Shown here piece by piece: positions 45,332 through 53,888 of a stretch of DNA of 64,000 nt; position 1 is the stretch's first letter; the number at the start of each line of letters is the position of its first letter. The position numbers were made by a program, and so were the translations under genes. This stretch comes from a bacterium SCSIO 12741 (lineage in GTDB: Bacteria > Bacteroidota > Bacteroidia > Flavobacteriales_G > Salibacteraceae), in NCBI GenBank assembly GCA_024398055.1, contig CP073749.1, positions 496,001 through 560,000 of the forward strand. Reading direction: 5' to 3'. A model generated the notes under the pieces. That model searched no databases, had not been told where the DNA came from, and was given only the letters and a program-made list of their open reading frames with translations.

Positions 45332-46063
45332 TTACGGGAGTAATTCTTCCTTTAAAAGGTCAATTAGGCGACCATTTTGCAAAACAGGTAATACTGGGGC
45401 AACATCCATTTGAAGGCAATATTTTATGTCTTCTTCCAGGTTTAAGCCATTGAGTCTTCTGCGGTGTGAAGAGTCAATTAAATACTTATTCATGTCGCTT
45501 TTTCCCATTTCAAACATCTGACGAGCTACATGAGCTGAATCAGAAAACTCATCGAAGTTTCCAGACTCGGCCAATTTCTCAACCATACATCCGGCAAATA
45601 GGGAGTCCTCCATATTGAACCTTCCTCGCCATCCTGCACAAAGCAATACCACATCGCGATTTTGTTCGCACAACCAGTCCGCCAATACCGAGGCATTTAA
45701 AAAGGAACCGACAACCACTTCGTGAGCCCTTTTAGCCATTGAAATGGCCCGGGTTCCATTCGTTGTGGTAATCACAATGGTTTTATCCTTAACCCAATCA
45801 TTCATGTAGTGAAAGGGTGAATTTCCCAATTGAAATCCTTCTACGACTTCTCCTTTGCGCTCGGCAGCTACAACGTAACCCTTCTTTTTGTAATCCAAAG
45901 CATCTTCGATGCGTCGAACGGGAATCATCTCTTTGACCCCATTTTGGAAAGCGGCACACATCGCAGAGGTGGCACGAAAAATATCAATGACCACTACAAT
46001 GGCCTCTTCATTCTCATAAAAGGGGTAAAGGTCTGGCGAGAAACTTACTTCAACCTGTGGCAT
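45332..46063 (-). CDS. comB: 2-phosphosulfolactate phosphatase (ComB family)
   Basis: 243 residues. The VVIDIFRATSAMCAAFQNGV motif near 24-43 and TIVITTTNGTRAISMAKRA near 95 are family hallmarks, as is LCAGWRGRFNMEDSLFAGC near 142. ComB is a Mg-dependent acid phosphatase that turns 2-phosphosulfolactate into sulfolactate, first described in coenzyme M synthesis in methanogens. This organism has no reason to make coenzyme M, so the product may feed another sulfonate route or the substrate may differ; that is inference. It starts 2 bp after gcvT and so is in the same operon. Confidence 0.85.
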   Translation of the reverse strand: MPQVEVSFSPDLYPFYENEEAIVVVIDIFRATSAMCAAFQNGVKEMIPVRRIEDALDYKKKGYVVAAERKGEVVEGFQLGNSPFHYMNDWVKDKTIVITTTNGTRAISMAKRAHEVVVGSFLNASVLADWLCEQNRDVVLLCAGWRGRFNMEDSLFAGCMVEKLAESGNFDEFSDSAHVARQMFEMGKSDMNKYLIDSSHRRRLNGLNLEEDIKYCLQMDVAPVLPVLQNGRLIDLLKEELLP

Positions 46064-46065
46064 AA

Positions 46066-47150
46066 TTATCCTTTATAAAAAGGCAATTTAACAACCTTAG
46101 CTTTTAGGCTCTTGTTGCGAATTTGGATATAAATCTCAGAATCAGCTTTGTTCAAAGGTACATTTACGTACCCCATTCCGATTCCTTGTTTTAAGGAGGG
46201 TGACATGGTACCCGAAGTTACTACACCGATTTCGTTTCCTTCAGCGTCAGCGATAGCATACCCTTGTCTTGGAATTCCGCGGTCGATCATTTCAAATCCG
46301 CATAAACGACGCGTTAAACAAGCTTCCTTTTGATTTTGAAGAAACTCACGATCAACGAATTCACCTTTATTCAACTTGGTGATCCATCCTAACCCCGCTT
46401 CAAGAGGTGAAGTAGTATCGTCAATATCATTTCCGTAGAGGCAGAAACCCATTTCCAATCTCAAAGTATCTCTGGCTCCCAATCCGATCGGCTTGATACC
46501 CAAATCTTTTCCCGCTTCGAAAACGGCATTCCAAACGGCCTCGGCATCATCGTTTTTAATGTAAACCTCAAATCCTCCGGCACCCGTATATCCGGTAGCA
46601 GAAACCAATACATTTTCTCGTCCGGCAAAAGTTCCGGTTTCGAACGTGTAATAGGTCATTCCGGCCAAATCCATTTCGGTTAAAGACTGAAGAGCTTCTG
46701 CCGCTTTCGGACCTTGAACAGCCAATAACGAGTATTCATCAGAACGGTTATCAATCTTTACCTGGTCTTTGTTGTGCGACTGAATCCAGTCATAATCTTT
46801 ATCCATGTTAGAAGCGTTAACCACCAACAGGTAATCATCCTCTCCCAAACAATAAACCAACAAATCATCTACAATACCCCTTTGCCATTTGGCATGCAGG
46901 AGTACTGAATTTTACCAGGAACCAATTTGCTCACATCATTAGAGGTAACCCGTTGTACCAAATCCATGGCTCCAGGTCCCGACACGAAAAACTCACCCAT
47001 GTGGGATACATCAAAAACACCTACTCCGTTCCTAACGGTCACGTGTTCTTCATTAAGCCCTGCATAAGAAACAGGCATGTTGTATCCAGCAAAAGGTACC
47101 ATTTTGGCACCCAGTTCAATATGTAAGTGCGTGAGAGCTGTGTTTTTCAT
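46066..47150 (-). pseudogene. gcvT: Glycine cleavage system T protein with one-base frameshift
   Basis: The frame from ATG 47150 ([20 protein letters not shown]) ends at 46869, inside the protein, with NGKGVL. A second frame (46863-46066) carries the rest, beginning in [21 protein letters not shown]. Adding one base to the run cccc at 46877-46880 gives [13 protein letters not shown] and a full 361-residue protein, the normal length. The T protein takes the aminomethyl group from the H protein and makes methylenetetrahydrofolate and ammonia. GMPVSYAGL-type N-terminal motif, [10 protein letters not shown] and [12 protein letters not shown] are all present. The gene is therefore functional if the missing base is a sequence error. 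Confidence 0.92.
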
Positions 47151-47247
47151 AGCGCAAATTCGATTAAGAGGCAAAAGTAAAAATTACCGTATCCCACTGC
47201 CTAAAATGACTAAGAATTTGAATTAAACTACCTTTGCAGCAGGTAAA

Positions 47248-49146
47248 ATGAGCTGGTTCCTCGCTAAAGATAGTACTCCCCGTTGGATCGTTTTGACCAT
47301 AGACTTGGGGATATGTTTGTTCGCTACGCTGTTGGCCTACTTGGTGCGCTTCAATTTTTCGATACCAGCGAATGAAATTGAGACCTTTCCCCTTGTTTTC
47401 CCCATTGTTCTTGGTGTTAGAGGATTGTCCTTCTTTTTAGGAAAGACCTATTCGGGTATTATAAGGTATACCAGCACCACGGATACGCAACGCATATTCA
47501 GCACCATTACCTTGGGAAGTTTGGGCTTTATGGCCCTGAACTACATTCGGTTTTTCTTCTTCGATGGAGCCTTCGTGATTCCAATTTCGGTCATCATTAT
47601 TGACTACTTAGCGGTAATCTTCTTAATGGTATTGATGCGGATTTCCGTCAAGCTGATCTACTTCGAAATTATCAGTCAAAAGAAAAACAAGGAAAACCTA
47701 CTTATATATGGAGCCGGTGATTCAGGGATTATTACCAAAAGAACCCTGGAACGCGACACACAAACCAATCACAAGATTCTTGGATTTATTGATGACAATC
47801 CACGAAAGCACGGCAAGCAATTAGAAGGAATTCGGATCTACCCCGGAAGCTACCTCCCTACTCTGTTAGACAAAAAGGAAATTGACAAGATCATTATTTC
47901 CATTCAGCAGTTGGATCGGATGAAGAAAGAGGAAATCACCGAGCTGGGGCTCAACCATCGGGTTGAAGTTCACCGGGTTCCTCCTGTTCGCGATTGGATT
48001 AATGGTGAGTTGAGCTATAACCAGATTCGCGAAATGCGAATTGAAGATTTGCTCGGTCGATCGGAGATAAAGCTGGATGCCAGTGAAATCAAACAGCAGA
48101 TTAGTGGCAAAACACTTTTAATTACCGGAGCGGCAGGAAGTATCGGAGCTGAGATTGTACGCCAGGCTTGCAAGTATTTCCCGGCAAAAATTGTTCTCGT
48201 CGATCAGGCAGAATCTGCTCTATTTGATATTGCCAATGAGATTAGTGAAGTATACGGTGACAACATCCTAAAAATAGAAGTGGCGGATATCCGTCAAATG
48301 GCCCGAATGGATGATATTATGCGCAAGTATCAGCCCGAAGTAGTTTATCACGCTGCTGCCTACAAACATGTTCCTTTAATGGAACAGAATCCGGAGGAAG
48401 CCATTTTGACCAATGTGATGGGGACCCAAAATCTCGCCGATTTGGCCGAGAAATATGGAGTTAAAACCTTCGTTATGATCTCCACGGATAAGGCCGTAAA
48501 CCCGACTAACGTGATGGGTGCTTCCAAGCGTATTGCTGAGATCTACGTGCAATGTGTAGGTGATCATTCCAAGACTCGCTTCATTACTACCCGATTTGGA
48601 AATGTATTGGGATCTAACGGTTCAGTTATACCGGTATTCAGAAAGCAAATTGAAAATGGCGGTCCGATCACGGTTACGCATCCGGAAATCATTCGTTATT
48701 TCATGACCATTCCTGAAGCGTGTCAATTGGTATTGGAAGCAGGAACCATGGGTAACGGTGGCGAGATTTTCATCTTCGACATGGGCGAGCCAGTTAAGAT
48801 TATCGACCTGGCCAAAAAGATGATCAAACTATCGGGCTTGGAACTCGGCCGCGATATCGATATCAAATTTACGGGTCTAAGACCGGGTGAAAAGCTCTAC
48901 GAAGAGCTTCTGGCTGACGAAGAGAACAACAAACCGACTCACCACCCTCAGATTACCATTGGCTCTGTGAGAAAGTATGATCTTGAAAAGGTAGATTACC
49001 AAATCAAGGAACTCATCAAGCTGGCAGGGGCGACCCAAAAGGATCGCTTTAAACTGGTTGGCACCATGAAAAAAATGGTTCCGGAATTCAAAAGCAACAA
49101 CTCAGAGTATAGCGCCTTGGATGCTGAGAAAAGTAATAAAGCCTGA
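47248..49146 (+). CDS. Membrane-bound nucleotide-sugar dehydratase/epimerase (CapD/FlaA1-like)
   Basis: 632 residues. Four N-terminal transmembrane helices (about 10-130) come first, then a CoA-binding-like Rossmann domain (LLIYGAGDSGIITKR near 150), then the SDR catalytic domain with TGAAGSIGAEIVRQA near 292 and HAAAYKHVPLMEQNP near 371. Proteins of this design (CapD, WbpM, PglF) are UDP-GlcNAc 4,6-dehydratases that start the synthesis of deoxy- or diamino-sugars for capsules, O-antigens or glycoproteins. Reaction assigned by family; the active-site residues were not checked individually. Divergent from gcvT with a 97-bp spacer. Confidence 0.88.
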   Translation: MSWFLAKDSTPRWIVLTIDLGICLFATLLAYLVRFNFSIPANEIETFPLVFPIVLGVRGLSFFLGKTYSGIIRYTSTTDTQRIFSTITLGSLGFMALNYIRFFFFDGAFVIPISVIIIDYLAVIFLMVLMRISVKLIYFEIISQKKNKENLLIYGAGDSGIITKRTLERDTQTNHKILGFIDDNPRKHGKQLEGIRIYPGSYLPTLLDKKEIDKIIISIQQLDRMKKEEITELGLNHRVEVHRVPPVRDWINGELSYNQIREMRIEDLLGRSEIKLDASEIKQQISGKTLLITGAAGSIGAEIVRQACKYFPAKIVLVDQAESALFDIANEISEVYGDNILKIEVADIRQMARMDDIMRKYQPEVVYHAAAYKHVPLMEQNPEEAILTNVMGTQNLADLAEKYGVKTFVMISTDKAVNPTNVMGASKRIAEIYVQCVGDHSKTRFITTRFGNVLGSNGSVIPVFRKQIENGGPITVTHPEIIRYFMTIPEACQLVLEAGTMGNGGEIFIFDMGEPVKIIDLAKKMIKLSGLELGRDIDIKFTGLRPGEKLYEELLADEENNKPTHHPQITIGSVRKYDLEKVDYQIKELIKLAGATQKDRFKLVGTMKKMVPEFKSNNSEYSALDAEKSNKA

Positions 49147-49211
49147 TCAATTTTCAGGCTCAATTTTCAGGCTCAATCTTCAAACTCAATCTTCAAACTC
49201 AATCTTCAATC
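49147..49211. repeat. 13-bp intergenic repeats (TCAATTTTCA family), locus 2
   Basis: Directly after the CapD stop come TCAATTTTCAGGC twice, TCAATCTTCAAAC twice and a 12-bp TCAATCTTCAAT, head to tail. Unit sequence and 13-bp spacing match the array at 44393-44432. A small hairpin CCGAT-AGCC-ATCGG follows at 49223-49236. Confidence 0.85.
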
Positions 49212-49328
49212 TTCAAGTTCAATCCGATAGCCATCGGATCAGACTCAATTCCTAGCTAAAGAGCGACCTCTGAAAGGCAGTTTCAGAATTCGGAATTCAG
49301 AATTTTCAAGTTAGCTTACGGTTCTGTA

Positions 49329-49364
49329 GATTGAAAATTGAACATCGAGATTCAAGATTCAATC
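49329..49364. repeat. Imperfect inverted repeat overlapping the miaE stop
   Basis: GATTGAAAATTGAA (49329-49342) and TTCAAGATTCAATC (49351-49364) pair at 12 of 14 positions across an 8-nt loop. The arms are built from the same CAAT/TTCAA words as the nearby 13-bp units, on both strands. It could act as a terminator-like structure for either flanking gene, although there is no T run. Confidence 0.6.
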
Positions 49365-49959
49365 ACCCATGCACCTGTTCGCTCTTTCCGAATTGACTGA
49401 TTACTTCCGCTTCGTAGTCCAGGAATTCGCTCCAGATTTTTTCTACATCTAAGAGGTCCTTACCGTATTTTCTGGCAAATCCTAAGAACATGGTGTAGTG
49501 ATTGGCTTCACTTTTCATCAGGCTAAAATAGAAGGAGGAAAGTTCCTTGTCTTTGATGTTTTCCGATAATACACGGAATCGTTCACAGCTCCGGGCTTCA
49601 ATCATTGCTGCAAAAAGCAGCCGATATACCAAGGCTTGATCTCGGTTCAATCCTTTTGGGATGAACTTGGCCAGGAGATTAACGTAAGGATCTTTCCGTT
49701 CACGGCCCAAAGAAAATCCACGATCTCTCAACCGCTTGTGAACCATTTGAAAATGGGCCATTTCTTCACGAGCCAAATCCGACATAGCCTCTACCAAATC
49801 GTCGAGCTCGGGATAAGTAACTAAAAGAGAGATCGCTGTGGATGCAGCTTTTTGCTCACAAAAGGCGTGATCGGTCAAAATTTCCTGAATATTTCCCTCT
49901 GCAATATTCACCCAGCGTGGGTCTGTTGGCAGTCTTAATTTGAACATGGTCTTCTCCAT
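49363..49959 (-). CDS. miaE: tRNA-(ms2io6A)-hydroxylase
   Basis: 198 residues of the ferritin-like di-iron fold. Metal ligands are suggested by HAFCEQKAAS (Glu near 35), REEMAHFQMVH (Glu 65/66 and His 69), IEARSCERF near 117 and SEANHYTMF near 147. MiaE hydroxylates 2-methylthio-isopentenyl-adenosine at position 37 of tRNA using O2. The length and motif order fit MiaE-like proteins widespread in Bacteroidota. ATG 49959 or 49947 (MFKLRLPTD) may be used. Confidence 0.85.
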   Translation of the reverse strand: MEKTMFKLRLPTDPRWVNIAEGNIQEILTDHAFCEQKAASTAISLLVTYPELDDLVEAMSDLAREEMAHFQMVHKRLRDRGFSLGRERKDPYVNLLAKFIPKGLNRDQALVYRLLFAAMIEARSCERFRVLSENIKDKELSSFYFSLMKSEANHYTMFLGFARKYGKDLLDVEKIWSEFLDYEAEVISQFGKSEQVHG

Positions 49960-50021
49960 AGAACAAAGGTAAAAATAGGTTTCGCCGGAATTTCCGAAAT
50001 TTGTAGAAAATTGCAGGTTAT

Positions 50022-50771
50022 TTGAAGATCATTGCACACCGAGGAGCTTCTGGCTGGGCTCCGGAAAATACGTTAGCCGCCTTCCAAAAAGCATTGGACA
50101 TTGGAGTAGATGCGATCGAGATCGACGTTCGCCCTACCCGCGATCAGCGTATTGTGGTGTTTCATGACAAAAACCTCAACCGCACTACCCCGCTTCGCGG
50201 AAGAGTGAGACGACGCTACCTGGCAGAACTCCAAGGCACTGATGCCAGCGATTGGTTCGGCAGGCCCGATTACTTTGGCGAAACCATTCCAACCTTGGAT
50301 CAAACGCTGGAGTTGCTCAATGGTCAATGCGAACTCTTGATTGAAATAAAAAGTGAAGGCCGATTGATCAAGGCTCCTTTTTTGAGACGGTTGTTTGAAT
50401 TAATTGATCACTACCAGGCTCACGAGTGGGTAATTCTGCAATCATTCGACACTCGTGTATTGAGAAACATTCATCGCCTCCGACCCGATTTGCGTTTGCA
50501 GAAGTTGATTGTTTTAAAAGTTCCTTTGATCGGATTGCAATTTGACAAAACGGTGATGCTGGAAAACATTCTAAAGACACCGTATTACGAAAGCATCAAT
50601 ATGGATCACCGCTTTGTGACTCCCCCGTTGATTCGAAAAATTCACAGGCATCGAAAAAAAATCTGCTGCTGGACGGTAAACAATCCAATAAGAATGAGGC
50701 AGTTGCAGAAAAAAGGAGTCGATGGAATCATTACCAACTACCCCGATCGCCTCAAGCGGGTTATCCGTTAA
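50022..50771 (+). CDS. Glycerophosphodiester phosphodiesterase
   Basis: 249 residues with a TIM-barrel GDPD domain. The catalytic motif is MKIIAHRGASGWAPENTLAAF, with the two His at 6 and about 50 (VFHDKNLNRTT) and the metal-binding Glu-x-Asp in IEIDVRPT near 37; LLIEIKSEG follows near 108. It hydrolyses glycerophosphodiesters such as glycerophosphoethanolamine to glycerol-3-phosphate and an alcohol. There is no signal peptide, so it is cytoplasmic. The start is a TTG at 50022, since the conserved HRG motif begins right after it and no ATG is available. Confidence 0.9.
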   Translation: MKIIAHRGASGWAPENTLAAFQKALDIGVDAIEIDVRPTRDQRIVVFHDKNLNRTTPLRGRVRRRYLAELQGTDASDWFGRPDYFGETIPTLDQTLELLNGQCELLIEIKSEGRLIKAPFLRRLFELIDHYQAHEWVILQSFDTRVLRNIHRLRPDLRLQKLIVLKVPLIGLQFDKTVMLENILKTPYYESINMDHRFVTPPLIRKIHRHRKKICCWTVNNPIRMRQLQKKGVDGIITNYPDRLKRVIR

Positions 50772-50890
50772 CTTCTCTTTTGGAAAGAAGCTTACCGGGT
50801 CAGCATCTTTTCAACTACTTTTGCCCCAGAAATCAGGCCCTTTGACAGCCTGAACAGCTAGAAATTGTATCACCCAAATACCCCAGTAAA

Positions 50891-51535
50891 TTGAAGCAGA
50901 TATTAATCGTATGGAATGTGGTTTTGACCTTGTTGGTCGGTTTCCTTCTTTGGACTATGAATTCAGGTTCATCTCCAGAACCCCAGGAGGCAGAAATCCC
51001 AACAGAAGACACAGTAGCCCAGGTAACCCCTGATACGCTTCCCAAGTTTGAAGGCCCAATAGCCTTTGTAAATAACGATACCTTACTGAATGGATACGAT
51101 TTCTACCAGGACTCCAAACAAGACCTGATTTTGGCCAATCGCCGCTTGGAGGATAAGTACAAAAGAGAAGTTCAGAAATTGGAAAACGAATACCTGGAAC
51201 TTCGCGAAAAAGCACCATTTATGACTCAATCTCAGGGAGAGGCTGCTCAACAAAAATTGATGGCACGCCAAAATGAGCTAATGGAAATGGAACAGGATCT
51301 GGCACTGGAATCTCAAAAACTGGAGATGGAAAAGCTGCAGGAAGTAAAGGATCGCATTGCTGATTACCTGGATCGCTACAAGGAAGAAATGGGTTATGAA
51401 ATCGTTTTTGGTAGAAGTAACCTGGGTGGTATCCACTACGCTAACAGTCGCATGGACATTACCCAAAAGGTGATGGTCGGCCTAAACGAAGAATACGCCA
51501 AGGAAAAAAATCCAGTTCAAGGAGATAAGAAGTAA
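50891..51535 (+). CDS. OmpH/Skp-like periplasmic chaperone
   Basis: 214 residues. An N-terminal membrane anchor (LIVWNVVLTLLVGFLLWTM) is followed by a Pro/Glu-rich linker and the Skp-like part: IAFVNNDTLLNGYDF near 57, then a long coiled coil (about 80-165, rich in Glu, Lys, Leu and Gln), then YEIVFGRSNLGGIHYANSRMDITQKVMVGLN. Skp-type proteins hold outer-membrane proteins soluble in the periplasm; this one seems anchored rather than free. The start is TTG 50891; no ATG fits. The stop overlaps the DUF4924 start by one base. Confidence 0.85.
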   Translation: MKQILIVWNVVLTLLVGFLLWTMNSGSSPEPQEAEIPTEDTVAQVTPDTLPKFEGPIAFVNNDTLLNGYDFYQDSKQDLILANRRLEDKYKREVQKLENEYLELREKAPFMTQSQGEAAQQKLMARQNELMEMEQDLALESQKLEMEKLQEVKDRIADYLDRYKEEMGYEIVFGRSNLGGIHYANSRMDITQKVMVGLNEEYAKEKNPVQGDKK

Positions 51536-52095
51536 TGATTATAGCCGAGCAAAAAAAGAAGGATAACATTATTGAATACGTTCTTTACATGTGGAATGTA
51601 GAGGACTTGTTACGTTCCTTCAATTTGGATCTGGGCATGGTAGAGGACAAGGTTATTGCCCAATACGATGTGGATGAAAAGAAAAAAGAAGAAATCCGCG
51701 ATTGGTATGTTCAACTTATCAAAGACATGCGGGAAAATGACATCCTTGAATCCGGGCACCTTCCAGATTTAAATGAGTTGATCACGGAACTCAATTTTCT
51801 GCACCAAAGTCTGCTTCACTTGTACAACGACACGATTTACCAACGATTGGAAAAGGAAGCTCACGAGAATTTGCTTACGCTCATTGAAAAATCAGGTAAG
51901 AAAAACATCTCTCCGATTGAAGCTGGACTCAATGGACTTTACGGTACACTTCTACTAAAAATGAAGCAAAAGCAGATTAGCGAAGAAACGGCAAAGAGCA
52001 TCAAGACCATTTCCGATCTATTCGCCTACCTGGCTGTGAAGTACCGTGAAATGAAGGCTGGCAAGCTGGTGATGTCTCCTCACAAGAACAATTGA
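51535..52095 (+). CDS. DUF4924 family protein
   Basis: 186 residues, all helical, without signal or membrane segments. It begins MIIAEQKKKDNIIEYVLYMWNVEDLLRSFN, characteristic of the DUF4924 family of Bacteroidota; TELNFLHQSLLHLYND near 83 is a second conserved block. No function is known. The start overlaps the ompH stop by one base (TAATG), so it is translationally coupled with it. Confidence 0.8.
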   Translation: MIIAEQKKKDNIIEYVLYMWNVEDLLRSFNLDLGMVEDKVIAQYDVDEKKKEEIRDWYVQLIKDMRENDILESGHLPDLNELITELNFLHQSLLHLYNDTIYQRLEKEAHENLLTLIEKSGKKNISPIEAGLNGLYGTLLLKMKQKQISEETAKSIKTISDLFAYLAVKYREMKAGKLVMSPHKNN

Positions 52096-52220
52096 GCCGT
52101 AAACTCAATCTAACGACATACTACTGCACCTCAACCTGTATTCTGGCATTCCTAATAACACATGGTGCACCTGTCAGATTTTAGTTTGTGTTGTACCTTC
52201 GACCAAACAATACCAAAACC

Positions 52221-53279
52221 ATGTTCAGAAAATCCCTACTCTTTTGCCTGCTAATCGGCTATAGTTCATTCCTCAGTTCTCAGAATACCGCCTATGTGGT
52301 TTCCCCCAGCGGAGATATTAAGCAAACTACCAATGGCGGGGCAACCTGGTCCATTATGGGTGACGCCCAACAGACCACCCAAGACATGTCCTTTCCAACC
52401 GAATTAACGGGATATGTAGCGTCTCCAAGTGGAGATATCAAACAAACCACCGATGGTGGTGCCACTTGGTCTATCGTTGGAGATGCTCAGCAAACCACAG
52501 AAAAAATTTCATTCCCAACTGCATCAACAGGTTATGTTGTATCTCCCAGCGGAGATATTAAACGAACCTCCAATGGTGGAGTTACCTGGTCCATCGTGGG
52601 AGATGCCCAACAGACTATACGAGATATTTCTTTTCCGACGGAAACAACCGGATATGTTGTATCCCCAAGTGGAGACATCAAACAAACCACGGATGGTGGT
52701 GTCACTTGGTCCATTATGGGTGACGCTCAACAAACCACCAGATCGCTGTCTTTTCCAACTGAATTAGTTGGCTATGTAGTATCTCCAAGTGGAGATATCA
52801 AGAAAACGTCAAACGGCGGTGTAACCTGGTCGATTGTGGGAGATGCCCAACAAACGACTGAAGACATGTCCTTCGCCAGCGAATTAGTTGGATATGTTAC
52901 GGCTCCCAGTGGAAATATCAAACAAACTGTAGATGGAGGCATCACCTGGTCAATTGTAGGCAGTGCCAGCCAGACTACCGATGCCATTTCTGCCGCTCGG
53001 GAAACGCCAAATTCAACCGAAAATCTGAATAGTAACCGATTTGAAGAAACGATCAAGATTCATCCTGTCCCAACCCATGGACAGCTGCAGGTAGATGCCG
53101 AAGGGACGACTTTAAACTCAGTCATTATCCAGTCCGTGCAAGGCAAGGTTGTATTTTCATCATCCGATTTCTCAGGTTCTCGGGCAACGCTTGACATCAG
53201 CTTTTTATCTGCAGGAGTTTACTATGTGGAGGTTAGGACAGAAAACGGACCTTTCGTGCAGAAAATCATCAAAGAATGA
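52221..53279 (+). CDS. Secreted repeat protein with T9SS sorting domain
   Basis: About 352 residues. The signal peptide is MFRKSLLFCLLIGYSSFLSSQ. Six 40-residue repeats (about 25-264) with the core YVVSPSGDIKQTTNGGATWSI contain an Asp-box-like TxNGGxTWS motif, as in BNR/YCF48 propellers. After a linker rich in Glu, Asn and Arg comes a T9SS type A sorting domain (KIHPVPTHGQLQV to the end). Six near-identical blades suggest a small beta-propeller or a solenoid built by recent duplication. Start ATG 52221 is chosen for its signal peptide. Substrate or ligand unknown; expected at the cell surface. Confidence 0.8.
   Translation: MFRKSLLFCLLIGYSSFLSSQNTAYVVSPSGDIKQTTNGGATWSIMGDAQQTTQDMSFPTELTGYVASPSGDIKQTTDGGATWSIVGDAQQTTEKISFPTASTGYVVSPSGDIKRTSNGGVTWSIVGDAQQTIRDISFPTETTGYVVSPSGDIKQTTDGGVTWSIMGDAQQTTRSLSFPTELVGYVVSPSGDIKKTSNGGVTWSIVGDAQQTTEDMSFASELVGYVTAPSGNIKQTVDGGITWSIVGSASQTTDAISAARETPNSTENLNSNRFEETIKIHPVPTHGQLQVDAEGTTLNSVIIQSVQGKVVFSSSDFSGSRATLDISFLSAGVYYVEVRTENGPFVQKIIKE
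52293..53012 (+). repeat. Six in-frame 120-bp tandem repeats
   Basis: Units start at 52293, 52413, 52533, 52653, 52773 and 52893, each encoding about 40 residues from Tyr-Val. The first five are nearly identical at protein level and the sixth is more diverged. The phase is exact, so no indel has occurred since duplication. Confidence 0.93.
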
Positions 53280-53333
53280 TCAAGTAGCTCGTTCTCGGGT
53301 ACCAACGGATTACCCAACTTCTTTCCTAAGGTC

Positions 53334-53615
53334 TTAAAGTACGAATAGGAGCAAATACATCAATCCGATAACCAAAGCGGCAAATCCCAAAAAGATCTTG
53401 AGTTTTTTGAGGCGATACTGTCTCTCCTTTTCTGCTACTTCAAGTCTAAATTGTTCAAATTCCTCTGGAGTCATCTTCTTTCCTCCAATCGCCTCTTTGG
53501 TCTTATAGGTGCGTAGGGAATCCGTTTTCTTCTTTAAAGACCCGCTGTTTTTTCCCATATTCCGGTTGGACTTATAGGAATTGATCATGCCCTGGATGGC
53601 TCCGAAACCTGCCAT
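53334..53615 (-). CDS. Small protein with C-terminal membrane helix
   Basis: 93 residues. A basic, Lys- and Ser-rich N-terminal half (IQGMINSYKSNRNMGKNSGSLKKK) and a charged helix (MTPEEFEQFRLEVAEKERQYRLKKLK) precede one transmembrane helix (IFLGFAALVIGLMYLLLFVL). This is a tail-anchored topology with the soluble part in the cytoplasm. I do not know a function; the design looks conserved rather than random. Isolated on the minus strand between two T9SS cargo genes. Confidence 0.65.
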   Translation of the reverse strand: MAGFGAIQGMINSYKSNRNMGKNSGSLKKKTDSLRTYKTKEAIGGKKMTPEEFEQFRLEVAEKERQYRLKKLKIFLGFAALVIGLMYLLLFVL

Positions 53616-53811
53616 ATGACTTACTTATTGGTTATCTGATACTAAGATAAGGGTTTCTCAGTTGAGCAGAAATGGATAAAAACCGCCATTTTCACCCCAC
53701 CATTAACGACTGATATTCAATACAATACCAATCAAACCATCCTCCAAAAGGTCACCTCAAAATTCCTCCAAGTTCAAGCGATAAAATCCTAATTATCTGA
53801 CTGACGGAACA

Positions 53812-53839
53812 TTGCGGTTAAACTTTTTTCCTATTTTAG
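53812..53839 (+). promoter_or_regulatory. Weak promoter candidate for the next T9SS cargo gene
   Basis: TTG at 53812-53814 and TATTTTAG at 53832-53839 are spaced 17 nt and lie 50 bp before the ATG at 53889. The -7 box has one mismatch to TAnnTTTG and the spacing is short. Confidence 0.3.
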
Positions 53840-53888
53840 CGTAAACATTTAACCCCAAATTAGATGTTATCACCTTAAACTCTACAAT

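Noticed and set aside
47151-47247. Glycine riboswitch upstream of gcvT
   Set aside because: The spacer to the divergent gene is under 100 bp and shows no conserved aptamer stems; it also has to hold two promoters.
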